A stretch of 64,000 nt of DNA from JAGGTJ01 sp964457545 (GTDB lineage: Bacteria > Desulfobacterota > DSM-4660 > Desulfatiglandales > Desulfatiglandaceae): assembly GCA_964457545.1 (NCBI GenBank), contig CAYWEN010000004.1, forward strand, positions 62,001 to 126,000, given 5' to 3'. The position numbers and the translations under genes were made by a program. Under the pieces are notes generated by a model. That model saw only the letters and a list, made by a program, of their open reading frames with translations, was not told the origin of the DNA and did not search any database. Positions 1-9,446 of this stretch are shown here, one piece after another; within the stretch, counting starts at the first letter, position 1; every line of letters begins with the position of its first letter.

Positions 1-258
1 AGATATGTTCTTATAGATTCTGCACCCCCTGCCCTTGCTCCGGAAACCATTGCAATTGCCAAACATGTTGATGCCATAATCGTTGTGGTTAGAATTGGTG
101 TTACAAAACGGAAGCTGTTAAGCGAAACTATAGATATGCTGGGTAAAGACAAGGTTATTGGTGTTGTAATAAACCGAATGGACATATCTTCTGCAGGAGG
201 TTATGCCTATGGCAAGTACCGGGATTATCACAAATATTATTCGCATTATCAAAAATAG
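1..258 (+). CDS. Tyrosine autokinase (BY-kinase/CpsD-Wzc family), C-terminal part
   Basis: The reading frame is open from base 1 to a TAG at 256-258 and gives the last 85 residues of a P-loop ATPase. VLIDSAPP is the Walker B-like strand of the MinD/BY-kinase fold. The tail holds a tyrosine cluster (YAYGKYRDYHKYYSHY), the usual autophosphorylation cluster of bacterial tyrosine kinases that control capsule and exopolysaccharide polymerisation at the inner membrane. The Walker A site and any membrane part lie upstream of the window. The next gene encodes a Wza-like export protein, which fits an exopolysaccharide locus. The family call is strong; whether it is a Wzc-like fusion or a stand-alone CpsD-like kinase cannot be seen. 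Confidence 0.85.
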   Translation, partial: RYVLIDSAPPALAPETIAIAKHVDAIIVVVRIGVTKRKLLSETIDMLGKDKVIGVVINRMDISSAGGYAYGKYRDYHKYYSHYQK

Positions 259-563
259 TTCATGTCTGCAGATCAATCTTGGGATACAGCAGATTTTTCA
301 GCTCATAAATGAGGATATTTCTGCAAGACCATGCCCTTGGGTTTGTACATTCCTGTATAATTCCTTGATTTAATTGATTGTGCAAAAATTGTCATATCTC
401 TGTGTTGTCATCCTTACTGTTTCTGAGTTTATTTTCAGATGGGTATACATTTCTTTTTATGATGTAAAAATTTCTTTGTATTTTAATTGCTGATGCAAGT
501 TGTTTTTGTTGCAGTCCCATATTTAGAAATATCTGTAAATTGTTTTTAGTAGAAGGAGACAAT
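259..563. other. Intergenic region, no gene seen
   Basis: About 300 bases between the autokinase stop and the export-protein start. No convincing ORF, hairpin terminator or structured RNA is visible. A strong ribosome binding site (AGAAGGAGAC, 551-560) lies at its right edge for the next gene. A separate promoter for the export gene is possible but none is clear. Confidence 0.5.
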
Positions 564-1178
564 ATGATACGAGGTAAGATGCTTTTTTGTTCCTTGCTTG
601 TTATGTCTGTGTTTGTAGTAACAGATTGCACCATCTTTGCAAAAGATATGAAAAATGAGGCAGATCCAACTGTCTATATAAACCCGAAATCTGATTCATA
701 TCATATTGGCTGTGGTGATATTCTGGAAATTACTACATGGAAAGAACCTGACTTTTCAAGGGATTCCGTCCTTGTCAGAATCGATGGTAAAATAAGCTTT
801 CCCCTCTGCAATGATATACAGGCAGCAGGTCATACACCTATGGAGCTGAAAAAGGCCATTGAGCAGAAGTTGAAGGCTTTTATAGACAACCCTGTTGTAA
901 CAGTTAGTATTGTCAATCCCATCAGTCAAAAGATATATATTTTGGGGGAGGTGTTGCATACTGGTGAATATCCACTTGTGAAACACCTGACGGTTCTTCA
1001 GGCATTTGCCCTTGCCGGTGGTTTTACAGAATGGGCGTCCAAATCCGAGATTATCCTGTTAAGGCATGAGGGTAAGCACGATAAGATAATAAGGGTAAAT
1101 TACAAGGACATCATTAAAGGAGAGGGCCTGGATCAGAATTTAAGATTAAAGGCAGATGATACTATAATTGTTCCGTAA
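564..1178 (+). CDS. Polysaccharide export protein, Wza family (short form)
   Basis: Protein of 204 residues. The start is the ATG at 564, behind AGAAGGAGAC; an in-frame TTG eight codons upstream has no such site. A hydrophobic N-terminal signal is followed by a poly-export domain (roughly residues 45-125, beginning YHIGCGDILEITTWKEPDF) and one SLBB-type domain (roughly 130-204, IYILGEVLHTGEYP...LAGGF). Proteins of this type form or line the outer-membrane channel for capsule and exopolysaccharide. It is shorter than E. coli Wza and lacks the C-terminal amphipathic barrel helix, like the short forms of many delta-group bacteria. A cysteine follows the signal (VVTDC), but Asp at -1 is unusual for a lipobox. 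It lies between a tyrosine kinase and a nucleotide-sugar dehydrogenase. Confidence 0.87.
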   Translation: MIRGKMLFCSLLVMSVFVVTDCTIFAKDMKNEADPTVYINPKSDSYHIGCGDILEITTWKEPDFSRDSVLVRIDGKISFPLCNDIQAAGHTPMELKKAIEQKLKAFIDNPVVTVSIVNPISQKIYILGEVLHTGEYPLVKHLTVLQAFALAGGFTEWASKSEIILLRHEGKHDKIIRVNYKDIIKGEGLDQNLRLKADDTIIVP

Positions 1179-1365
1179 CCAATATGCAGTGACATCTTGT
1201 AATTCTTTCCTGACAACGTTTTGTGCTAAGGCGGTAAATCAACAGCTCAATCAGAAGAATATGTGGTATTGTACTGTCTGATGTTGTTGTATTTTGTCCG
1301 GACAGGATCTGATATTTGAGAAATAGCTGTTTTGTCACTGGAGAAAATGTAAGGAGATGTAAAGA

Positions 1366-3012
1366 ATGGTGGAGTATTCGGTCAGTCCTGAAGGTGAAAG
1401 GTTTGCCCTGCCAGATGAAGATGAATATGAAAAAGAATACAGAAGGCTGTCTTCTCTTGCAGATGAAAAAAGACAAAACGGTTCCGAGATAGTGGTAGTT
1501 ATGGGGCTTGGCTTTGTAGGGGCTGTTATGGCCGCTGTAGTTGCAGATTCTGTGGATAAAAAAACCGGTAATTCTGACAAATTTGTTATTGGAATGCAGA
1601 GACCAAGCCAGAGAAGTTTTTGGAAGATTCCTCTTTTTAACAGGGGGATATCACCGGTTGAGGCAGAGGATCCGGAGGTAGCGGAGATTATAAAAAGGTG
1701 TGTAATTCAGAAAAAGACCCTGACTGCCACCTTTACCAATGATGCCCTTAGGTTTGCAGATGTCCTTGTGCTTGATGTTCAGTGTGATTTTGTAAAGAAA
1801 TCACTTGGAGATATTAAAACCGGCAATGCAGATATAAGCGCCTTGGAAAAGAGCTTCAAAATCATTGGAGACAAAATTAATCCTGATTGTCTTGTCCTTA
1901 TAGAGACAACTGTTCCTCCCGGAACAACTGAGTACGTGGCTTATCCGATGATTAAAAAGGCATTTAAAAAAAGGGGAATAAAAAAAGAGCCTTTGCTTGC
2001 ACATAGTTATGAAAGGGTGATGCCGGGCAAGGAATATGTGCGATCAGTGAGGGATTTCTGGAGGGTATGCAGTGGAATTAATGAAGAGAGCAGGGAAAGG
2101 GTTGTGAAGTTTTTATCCGATGTTCTGCATGTGGAAGAATATCCCCTTACAGTTCTTGACAGACCCATTGAAAGCGAGACATGCAAGATAGTGGAAAACA
2201 GTTACAGGGCCACTATTCTGGCCTTTCTTGATGAATGGAGCTTGTTTGCCGAGACAAACGGTGTTGATCTTATTAAAGTAATAGATGCTATCAAGGTGCG
2301 TCCTACGCACAACAATATTATATTTCCAGGTCCTGGCATAGGGGGGTACTGTCTGCCCAAAGATGGTGGACTTGGCATGTGGGCATACAAGCATCTGTTG
2401 GGCTTTAGTGATGATATATTTAAGATTACAACTGAGGCCATTAATATTAATGATACCAGGGCAATTCATGCGGCTCAGCTTGTGCGCGATGCCCTGAGAA
2501 ACATGGGAAGTATTGTTGCTGCGTGTCAGATAACTGTTCTTGGAGTATCCTATAGAGAGGATGTAGGCGATACAAGGTACAGCGGCTCTGAAATCCTGCT
2601 GAGGAAACTTGTGGAAATGGGTGCTGATGTCAAGGCTCATGATCCATATGTAAAACACTGGTGGGAGATTGAAAAACAAGACAGTTATCCTGATGTTGGA
2701 GTTAGCAGAGCACAGTTTTTTCGTAATCAGGAGCAGCTTGAGGATTTTTGCATGACCCAGGATCTGGAGGATGCATTAAGGGATTCAGATGCTGTTGTGT
2801 TTGCTGTACGTCATCGCCCATATCTTGAACTGGATCCGGACGATGTGGTAAGAATGACCGGTAAACCTGTGGCAGTAGTTGATTGTTTTGGTATCCTTGA
2901 TGATAAGAAGATTGAAAGATTTTTTGAGTTGGGTTGCGAGGTGAAAGGCCTTGGCAGAGGGCATCTCAAGCGAATTAAAGACAGGGTTATAAAACGGGGA
3001 TCGGGTTCTTAG
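1366..3012 (+). CDS. UDP-glucose/UDP-ManNAc dehydrogenase family protein
   Basis: A 548-residue NAD-dependent nucleotide-sugar dehydrogenase that would oxidise a UDP-sugar at C6 to a uronic acid for exopolysaccharide. The Rossmann motif GLGFVG is near residue 47. The middle domain has the family signature VLIETTVPPGTTE, and the catalytic cysteine is C329 in GGYCLPKDG. The C-terminal UDP-binding domain ends in VVDCFGILD. The protein is about 100 residues longer than classical UDP-glucose dehydrogenases, through an N-terminal acidic extension of about 40 residues and insertions in the NAD and UDP domains, and resembles the WecC/VipA side of the family. Substrate is unresolved. It sits in line with the export protein and the Sat/APS-kinase fusion and is probably cotranscribed with them. 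Confidence 0.88.
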   Translation: MVEYSVSPEGERFALPDEDEYEKEYRRLSSLADEKRQNGSEIVVVMGLGFVGAVMAAVVADSVDKKTGNSDKFVIGMQRPSQRSFWKIPLFNRGISPVEAEDPEVAEIIKRCVIQKKTLTATFTNDALRFADVLVLDVQCDFVKKSLGDIKTGNADISALEKSFKIIGDKINPDCLVLIETTVPPGTTEYVAYPMIKKAFKKRGIKKEPLLAHSYERVMPGKEYVRSVRDFWRVCSGINEESRERVVKFLSDVLHVEEYPLTVLDRPIESETCKIVENSYRATILAFLDEWSLFAETNGVDLIKVIDAIKVRPTHNNIIFPGPGIGGYCLPKDGGLGMWAYKHLLGFSDDIFKITTEAININDTRAIHAAQLVRDALRNMGSIVAACQITVLGVSYREDVGDTRYSGSEILLRKLVEMGADVKAHDPYVKHWWEIEKQDSYPDVGVSRAQFFRNQEQLEDFCMTQDLEDALRDSDAVVFAVRHRPYLELDPDDVVRMTGKPVAVVDCFGILDDKKIERFFELGCEVKGLGRGHLKRIKDRVIKRGSGS

Positions 3013-3058
3013 GTAATCTACTATACTTCCTGGGGGATATGTTTTTATAGGGTTTGCT

Positions 3059-4774
3059 ATGCAAAACAGGGGTCTTGTAAAGCCTTACTGTGGAAGATTG
3101 ATAAATCTGCTTGTTGACAGTGACAGGGAGAGGGTGATTAAGGAAGAGTCCCTGCATTTACCCGAGATTATCCTGTCTGACAGGCAGATATGTGATTTGG
3201 AGCTGTTGGCCTCTGGCGGGTTTTCTCCCCTGTCCGGTTTTATGACAAGGGATGATTACGAGTCTGTTCTGGATCGGATGCGTTTGAGTGACGGGACATT
3301 GTGGCCCCTGCCTGTTTGTCTTGACATATCAGAAGAGGTGGCAAGATCTGTCAGGATAGGCCAGGATGTGTCTTTGCGTGATCAGGAGGGATTCCTTCTT
3401 GCGGTTATGCATGTAAAAGACATGTGGCCCGTAGACAGAAAACATGAGGCCATAAAGGTCTTTGATACCCTTGATATAAAACACCCGGGAGTGGAATATC
3501 TGTTAAAGGAGGCAGGAGATTATTATATAGGCGGCACATTGGAGGTCGTGAGGGTACCACTGCATTTTGATTTTAAACAGTTCCGCAAGACTCCTGCGGA
3601 AATGCGCCAGGCTGCTTTAAAGAAGGGATGGCACAGGGTTGTTGGTTTTCAGACAGAAAATCCTGTGCATCGGCTTCAGTTTGAGATGACAATTCGGGCA
3701 ATGCAGGAAACAATGGCCAACCTGTTACTTCTCCCTGTAGTCGGTATAACAAAACCAGGTGATTTTGATCATTATACCCGTGTAAGATGCTATAAAAAAA
3801 TTCTGCCATATTATCCTTCCGGGACCGTAATGTTAAACATGTTGCCCCTTGCAATGCGTATGGCAGGTCCAAAAGAGGCGATTTTTCATGCTATTGTATC
3901 GAGGAATTACGGGTGTTCTCACTTTATAGTAGGAAGGCATCATGCTGCTCCCTGTTCTGATGGGGAAAATGGCATGTTTTACAGGAACAGTGCCGCAAAA
4001 GAACTGGTTTCAAGATACAGCGAAGAGATAGGGGTAAATATTGTTCCATTTGAAGAAATGGTATATCTGCCTGATGAAGATAAGTATCTTCCTTTAGATC
4101 AGGTAGAGGAGTTTTGCCGTACACTTACTATGAGCGGTTTTGATATAAGAGAACGGATACGCACGGGCAGACGTATTCCTGAATGGGCATCTTTTCCTGA
4201 GATCATAGATGAGATATCCAGGACCTATCCCGGTCCTAAACAACAGGGTTTTACAATATTTTTTACCGGTCTTTCCGGATCAGGAAAATCAACATTGGCC
4301 AAGGTGCTGTATTCACGTTTTATGGAGATAGGTACTCGCCCGGTAACCCTGCTTGACGGGGATATTGTTCGGCAGAATCTGTCAAAGGAGCTTGATTTTT
4401 CCAAAGAACACCGTGATCTTAATATCCTGCGTATCGGGTTTGTTGCAAGTGAAATTACCAAAAACCGTGGTATTGCAATCTGTGCGCCAATAGCTCCGTA
4501 TGCTGCTACGAGAGCAAAGGTAAGGCGCATGATTGAAAATTACGGTGGTTTTATTGAGGTCCATGTGGCTACGCCCATCCAGGAATGCGAGAGACGAGAC
4601 AGGAAGGGCATGTATGCTAAGGCAAGGGCAGGGCTTATAAAGGGATTTACCGGTGTGGATGATCCTTATGAAGCGCCTGAGGCACCAGATGTACGTGTTG
4701 ATACAACCGGACTTACCCCTGAGGAGGCGGTTCAGGAGATATTACTGGTCCTTGCCCGAAAGGGGTTTTTGTAA
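3059..4774 (+). CDS. ATP-sulfurylase-like / adenylylsulfate kinase fusion with altered sulfurylase motifs
   Basis: 571 residues. Residues 1-390 have the fold signatures of ATP sulfurylase and residues about 395-571 those of APS kinase. The kinase half looks intact: P-loop GLSGSGKS at 404-411, DGDIVR, and YAKARAGLIKGFTG. The sulfurylase half is unusual. The family motif QTRNPxHRAH reads QTENPVHRLQ (from residue 198), so the sulfate-binding Arg is Glu and the second His of HxxH is Gln; GRDHAG reads GRHHAA (292-297). Canonical bifunctional enzymes make PAPS from sulfate and ATP. Here the first step may be lost or changed, leaving a kinase or an enzyme for another oxyanion or nucleotide. Its position behind a nucleotide-sugar dehydrogenase suggests polysaccharide modification rather than energy metabolism. 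The domain call is firm; the activity is open. Confidence 0.85.
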   Translation: MQNRGLVKPYCGRLINLLVDSDRERVIKEESLHLPEIILSDRQICDLELLASGGFSPLSGFMTRDDYESVLDRMRLSDGTLWPLPVCLDISEEVARSVRIGQDVSLRDQEGFLLAVMHVKDMWPVDRKHEAIKVFDTLDIKHPGVEYLLKEAGDYYIGGTLEVVRVPLHFDFKQFRKTPAEMRQAALKKGWHRVVGFQTENPVHRLQFEMTIRAMQETMANLLLLPVVGITKPGDFDHYTRVRCYKKILPYYPSGTVMLNMLPLAMRMAGPKEAIFHAIVSRNYGCSHFIVGRHHAAPCSDGENGMFYRNSAAKELVSRYSEEIGVNIVPFEEMVYLPDEDKYLPLDQVEEFCRTLTMSGFDIRERIRTGRRIPEWASFPEIIDEISRTYPGPKQQGFTIFFTGLSGSGKSTLAKVLYSRFMEIGTRPVTLLDGDIVRQNLSKELDFSKEHRDLNILRIGFVASEITKNRGIAICAPIAPYAATRAKVRRMIENYGGFIEVHVATPIQECERRDRKGMYAKARAGLIKGFTGVDDPYEAPEAPDVRVDTTGLTPEEAVQEILLVLARKGFL

Positions 4775-4821
4775 CACAATGGGTAATTCTGGGAAATGAA
4801 CAATAGTGCCTTATGCATAAA

Positions 4822-4849
4822 ATAACAACTGTGTTGTCGCAGTTGTTAT
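4822..4849 (+). terminator. Hairpin downstream of the Sat/APS-kinase fusion
   Basis: A perfect 10-bp inverted repeat, ATAACAACTG and CAGTTGTTAT, with an 8-base loop, 48 bases after the stop codon. It is AT-rich and followed by only a short T-rich stretch, so it is a possible rather than certain terminator. Confidence 0.4.
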
Positions 4850-4940
4850 ACTCCGTTTTCATCACTTTGTTAGGATTGATTCCTGTCTGTTTTTTTGTTT
4901 AAACAGCAAAAAGGTATATAAACCGGGCAAAGAGAGGTTT

Positions 4941-5006
4941 CAGACATAAACAGGGCCAGAGCTGAAACTGGCTATGTGCTTTTGTGTTATGTCTGTTTCT
5001 GCTCTG
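4941..5006. terminator. Nested inverted repeat between convergent genes
   Basis: CAGACATAA at 4941-4949 pairs with TTATGTCTG at 4987-4995, and CAGAGC near 4956 can pair with GCTCTG at 5001-5006. A T-run follows at about 5018-5024. The region separates the Sat/APS-kinase fusion (+) from menB (-) and may terminate transcription from one or both sides. Confidence 0.4.
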
Positions 5007-5031
5007 TCAACAGGCCTTTTTTTCATTGCTG

Positions 5032-5853
5032 TCAGGGTTGTTTGGGAAATCGTGAAAAATCAGGCTTGCGTTTTTGTAAAAAGGCATCCCTTCCTTCCTG
5101 TCCTTCTTCGCTCATATAGTACAACATGGTTGCGTAGCCACCCATAACCTGCAGTCCTGCCTGTCCATCACAATCTGCAGTAAGCGATGCCTTGATAAAA
5201 CGAATGGCAATTGGTGAATTGGCTAGTATTTCCTGTGCCCACTTGACTGTTTCCTCTTCCAGCTTTTCAAGTGGCACCACTGCATTGACCAGCCCGAGTT
5301 TCAGTGCTTCATTTGCGCTGTATTGACGGCATAGAAACCATATCTCTCTTGCCTTTTTCTGGCCTACTATACGTGCCATATAGCTTGCTCCGAAACCTGC
5401 ATCAAAGGAGCCGACCCGGGGTCCTGTTTGCCCGAAGACAGCGTTTTCTGCTGCTATGGTGAGGTCACAGACCATGTGCAGCACATGACCTCCTCCTATG
5501 GCATAACCGGCAACCATGGCAATGACAGGCTTTGGACAGTAGCGAATCTGCCGTTGAAATTCCAGGACATTCAGACGGTTTACTCCATTTTCATCCACAT
5601 ATCCTGAATCTCCCCGTACTCCTTGATCCCCGCCAGAGCAGAATGCCTCATTGCCTTCTCCTGTAAGGATTATTACCCCTATATCCTGGTCTTCATGGGC
5701 ATCAGTTAGCGCTCTTGACATCTGTGTGACGGTTGAAGGCAGAAAGGCATTCCGTCTTTCAGGTCTGTTGATGGTTATTTTGGCCATGCCATTGGCCTTG
5801 TGGTACTTGATATCGGAAAAATCTCCTGCCTTGATCCATTTGACGCTTTTCAT
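5032..5853 (-). CDS. menB: 1,4-dihydroxy-2-naphthoyl-CoA synthase (MenB)
   Basis: 273-residue crotonase-fold enzyme that cyclises o-succinylbenzoyl-CoA in menaquinone synthesis. Signatures specific to MenB are visible: CSGGDQGVRGDSGY (oxyanion hole and active-site loop), AGYAIGGGHVLHMVCDLTIAA, and FGQTGPRVGSFDAGFGASYMARIVG followed by KAREIWFLCRQY. A GGAGG lies about 12 bases before the ATG. It starts 19 bases after the ydbL-like stop and may be cotranscribed with that gene. No other men gene is in the window. Menaquinone fits an anaerobic respiring organism. Confidence 0.92.
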   Translation of the reverse strand: MKSVKWIKAGDFSDIKYHKANGMAKITINRPERRNAFLPSTVTQMSRALTDAHEDQDIGVIILTGEGNEAFCSGGDQGVRGDSGYVDENGVNRLNVLEFQRQIRYCPKPVIAMVAGYAIGGGHVLHMVCDLTIAAENAVFGQTGPRVGSFDAGFGASYMARIVGQKKAREIWFLCRQYSANEALKLGLVNAVVPLEKLEEETVKWAQEILANSPIAIRFIKASLTADCDGQAGLQVMGGYATMLYYMSEEGQEGRDAFLQKRKPDFSRFPKQP

Positions 5854-5872
5854 ATCCTTGCAGATTCCTCCT

Positions 5873-6415
5873 TTATTTTAGTGATTTTTTCCATTGTTCT
5901 GCGAATATTCTGGCTACCTTGTTTACATCTGATGGACTTATATTCATGGCTCTGGCAACAGCAAGATATAGGTCATGCCTGTCTGCATTTTCTGCCTTGA
6001 CCAGATTTTTTATGTCTCTTTTTTGCTTCAGGTTTAGGCCCTTGGTGTTTACAAGCTTGACATATCCGTTATCCTGCTCTTTTAACAGCCCCTTTTGATA
6101 GTAGGGTTTAAGCCTGTAAAAACGTTGTTTCATTCTTTCCTTGAGGGTGCGGATTATAGGGTTGGAGACATTGGTCACATCGTCAGCAAAGGCGATGGAT
6201 GGTAAAATAAGGGTGGCTGTGTTTTCAAGAAATGATGTTTTGTCTACAGCAGTATCGTCACTCCTGCTTTTTCCTCCCCTAATGTCCTTTACAATGTCTT
6301 TTGCAACAGATTTAACCTTTTCTGCAGGAAAATATATGTTAATAGTAACGCAGGCCACAATAAAAACAAGTGTGAAAAATAATAAGGTATACGTAATTTT
6401 GTGATAATATTTCAT
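5873..6415 (-). CDS. YdbL-like DUF1318 lipoprotein
   Basis: 180 residues from the ATG at 6415, preceded by GGAGGT. The longer open frame upstream lacks a comparable site. The N-terminus is a lipoprotein signal ending FIVAC, followed by VTINIYFPAEK. Residues about 100-180 are a DUF1318/YdbL domain (LKPYYQKGLLKEQDNGYV...VKAENADRHDLYLAVARAM). In enterobacteria YdbL acts with YdbH and the small lipoprotein YnbE in an intermembrane, AsmA-like lipid-transport system. Here the YdbH-like gene lies just upstream and no separate YnbE gene is visible; the lipid anchor is carried by this protein, so it may combine both roles (inference). Confidence 0.8.
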   Translation of the reverse strand: MKYYHKITYTLLFFTLVFIVACVTINIYFPAEKVKSVAKDIVKDIRGGKSRSDDTAVDKTSFLENTATLILPSIAFADDVTNVSNPIIRTLKERMKQRFYRLKPYYQKGLLKEQDNGYVKLVNTKGLNLKQKRDIKNLVKAENADRHDLYLAVARAMNISPSDVNKVARIFAEQWKKSLK

Positions 6416-6644
6416 GGTGTTACCTCCTGTTATAAAAAATTGTCCAGACAGCATATCAGCCCTTGATTTCCCTGATCCGTAAAAACTCAGAACAGGGATT
6501 TTCTTTACAGCCAGAGGGAGTGATAACCCGAAAAGATAAAGGGTGCAAATCTCACTGTCTCCTTTTTTATGTATAGATTGCGGTTGGAGTCTATAAGGGT
6601 TGTTTTTGGCAAACATGCGGTAATTTTTTGTGTGTGGAAAGCCC

Positions 6645-9308
6645 CTATTTTTTGGCAGCAGCTATCCTTTTGATACGTTTAAGCATGTCTTTAAAACTTA
6701 TTCTGTTGTCAGGGTTTTGATTTACAATATTAACGCCAAAAAGACTACCTCTTTTTATTATGTACTCAACATTATTCTCTTTTATAGTACCATTGATCCT
6801 GAAAACATCATTTTTAAGAGATGCCTTGATTCCTATTTTGCTGTATGGCAATGTTTTGAATACCTTGGCTATAACACCTGCAAATCCTATAAACGGACTT
6901 TGTCCTCCTCCGATATGGGCTATATTGTCAACAGCAGCAATGCTTATCCTTTGAGGGATACTGTCAACCTTTTTTGTTTCGAGCATTAGTTCAAATGTCT
7001 GTACCTGACCGCAGGCGATTTCAAGTCCGTTTATATATCCATTTAGTACGCCGTCTATCTCTCCAAAAGAGGTCCCTTTTGTCATTTCCTTCAGGTTAAG
7101 GTCCCTTATATCTGCTTTCAATGCCAAAACAGGCAGGCCCGTGAATATATTACGGGCGTGGACGTTTGAGATTGTTATCTTTCCACCAAAGACCCTGGCG
7201 ATGATTTTGCCGAGACTTTTTGCTGTTCCGTTCTCGATGTGTATGGGATCAATGTTGCCTTGTATGCTCCCCTTTACAGGTATCTGGCATATATTCTTGA
7301 AAAATGGCCTTGTATCTTTTATGGCAATGGAAATGCCTGTTTGAATTTTTGGGGTCGGTGTTGCTTTTGTGTAACTGATAATCAGCCGTTTAAGTGTAAG
7401 GTCACCTCCTGGAATCTTTATGCTAATCGGAGTACGTACATATAAATTATTAAGGTGTGAATGTATGGGAATTGATATGTTTTGAAGGGGCAGCCATGGT
7501 GGAGATGCAACTTCAAAAGAAATGAGTCCTGTTTGTTTTGCGTCTGTTTTTCCTGTATCTTTTTTAGCGGGATAATGTAGCAAGATTGGCAGGTTGACTT
7601 TCACATGTTTTAAGAAAAAGCTGTTGTTTTTGAAGGCAAGTTCTCCGTTGTCAAGAAGACATTTCCCTTTAATTTCTATTGATTGCCCCTGTTTTTTGGC
7701 AGAAAATCTGCCTGATACAAGACCTGCAAGCCTGATTTCTCTGGTTACAGGCATCATATCGCCGAATGGATCCAGCACAGCAATTTTGAACAGCGGTTCT
7801 AAAGGAGTAAGGGGAAGATTTATATGGAGAGAAATCGCTCCGTTTGACAGACATATACTGGTTTTTGTTTTTATTATATTCTTTATCTCAAGAGTGAGTT
7901 TGTTTAACAATATCCTTTTTTTGATTAAATTGGCCGAAATATGCCCTTTTGCATAAAAACTGTTTGAGGCAAGATCAAGATAGAAGGGATCATACAGTAT
8001 TTCACCCATAGGGATATTGATTTGTACAGATGATTTGATAAGCATTCTGTCGGGATCAAGGCTCCCTTTAAGCCTGATATTTGACTGGAGGCCATCTCCG
8101 GCCATGCTTTCATCCTGATTGGCAAAAACCACATTGCTAAGATCAAGGTTACAGAAAAAATGCCAGAGGGGGCTGATGTTGTTTTTAATACACTTGATAT
8201 TAATGGATTCATCTCCGTCTGATGTATGGAAACAGGGTATGAGGTTTTTGGATGCAAGAGCCTTTATCAGGTTGATATGCCTTCCGTATATCCCTAAGAC
8301 AGTTTTTTTCGTACTGGTATTGACAGCCAGGTTGATATTCTTTGATATGCTGGAATCAATGTGTATATTTCGGCATTTGAAGGTCTTTTTTGTTATATCC
8401 AGTGTTGCAGAATGTGATTTGAGGTGTATCTTTCCTATGTTTAAGTGCTTTTCTCCGAGGTCAATGCCTGTTTTTTTTATATCAACGGATGTCTCGTTTA
8501 TTATGAGGCGTGGGTATATAAGATGCAGGGCTGTTTTTGCCGTAATACTGCCTTTGAATCTATTTCCGTTTTTGGATAAGATACATTGCATTTCATTTGT
8601 TCTCATATCAATATCATAGGTGTATCTTTTCTTGTCTTTATGTGTCTTGAGAAATATCCTGAAATATGCCTTTCCATTGGTTTTTAAGTAATTCCTTTCT
8701 GATCCAAGCGATGCGTTGATACGGCATGCAACATCAATGATTTGTTTGTCATTCAATACTGCATTGATATTATATACCTTTATTGTACCATTATTGTTTT
8801 TGATTATTGCCCGGCCATTGTTTATTTCTGCCTTTGCTACAGTTATCTTTCTGAAAAAGAGGTAAGACAAGGTGTTTTGTATAAAATCAGGAATCCGGGA
8901 GGTGTGGCTTTTGGGGATATTGGACAGGTGCATGTCTGCAGACAATTCCATGCTGAAACCATTTACATAGACTGATTTGATACATAGTTCCTTTTGTCCA
9001 AATTTGCCTTTGATGCAGAGAACTGCCTTTATATCGGGAAAATCAAATTTGAATCCTTTTTGATTTTTTCCAGGCAGGACAGATAGCCCCTTCACTTCTA
9101 TGGCCATGGGGGATATGGAGAAGGAGATTTTTTTGAGGGAGACTGAACTCCTTGTGGCCTGTGAAAGATAACGGGAGAGGTAATCTTTTATATTTATATT
9201 GGATTGATGATGATAGCAATAAAACAGGAAAAATACGAGGACAGCAGTGATTACAGCTATGATGAGTGTTGTTACACCGGCAATCTTGGCAAGGGGACGT
9301 GTTTTCAT
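6645..9308 (-). CDS. YdbH-like (AsmA/TamB superfamily) intermembrane protein
   Basis: About 887 residues from the ATG at 9308 (AAGGA five bases upstream); an in-frame TTG at 9368 also has AAGGA upstream and would add 20 residues. One N-terminal transmembrane helix (LAKIAGVTTLIIAVITAVLV) is followed by a long periplasmic region rich in beta strands and short repeats of the AsmA-like type, ending in a dicarboxylate-type YdbH C-terminus (GGQSPFIGFAGVIAKVFKTLPYSKIGIKA). Such proteins form hydrophobic grooves that carry phospholipid between inner and outer membranes. The ydbL-like gene 230 bases downstream supports the assignment. Sequence similarity in this family is weak, so YhdP or TamB relatives are the alternatives. 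Confidence 0.72.
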   Translation of the reverse strand: MKTRPLAKIAGVTTLIIAVITAVLVFFLFYCYHHQSNINIKDYLSRYLSQATRSSVSLKKISFSISPMAIEVKGLSVLPGKNQKGFKFDFPDIKAVLCIKGKFGQKELCIKSVYVNGFSMELSADMHLSNIPKSHTSRIPDFIQNTLSYLFFRKITVAKAEINNGRAIIKNNNGTIKVYNINAVLNDKQIIDVACRINASLGSERNYLKTNGKAYFRIFLKTHKDKKRYTYDIDMRTNEMQCILSKNGNRFKGSITAKTALHLIYPRLIINETSVDIKKTGIDLGEKHLNIGKIHLKSHSATLDITKKTFKCRNIHIDSSISKNINLAVNTSTKKTVLGIYGRHINLIKALASKNLIPCFHTSDGDESINIKCIKNNISPLWHFFCNLDLSNVVFANQDESMAGDGLQSNIRLKGSLDPDRMLIKSSVQINIPMGEILYDPFYLDLASNSFYAKGHISANLIKKRILLNKLTLEIKNIIKTKTSICLSNGAISLHINLPLTPLEPLFKIAVLDPFGDMMPVTREIRLAGLVSGRFSAKKQGQSIEIKGKCLLDNGELAFKNNSFFLKHVKVNLPILLHYPAKKDTGKTDAKQTGLISFEVASPPWLPLQNISIPIHSHLNNLYVRTPISIKIPGGDLTLKRLIISYTKATPTPKIQTGISIAIKDTRPFFKNICQIPVKGSIQGNIDPIHIENGTAKSLGKIIARVFGGKITISNVHARNIFTGLPVLALKADIRDLNLKEMTKGTSFGEIDGVLNGYINGLEIACGQVQTFELMLETKKVDSIPQRISIAAVDNIAHIGGGQSPFIGFAGVIAKVFKTLPYSKIGIKASLKNDVFRINGTIKENNVEYIIKRGSLFGVNIVNQNPDNRISFKDMLKRIKRIAAAKK

Positions 9309-9446
9309 GTTGTCCTTGGCATCTGTACATAACTGCCCGTTTTTGTCCGGTATCTTTGTTATGCTCAAATCTTAATCCTTTGATGCCTCAATGTATTACT
9401 GTGGTTAAAATCTTCGCATGCCTTGATATCCGGCAAGCCGTCCTGT

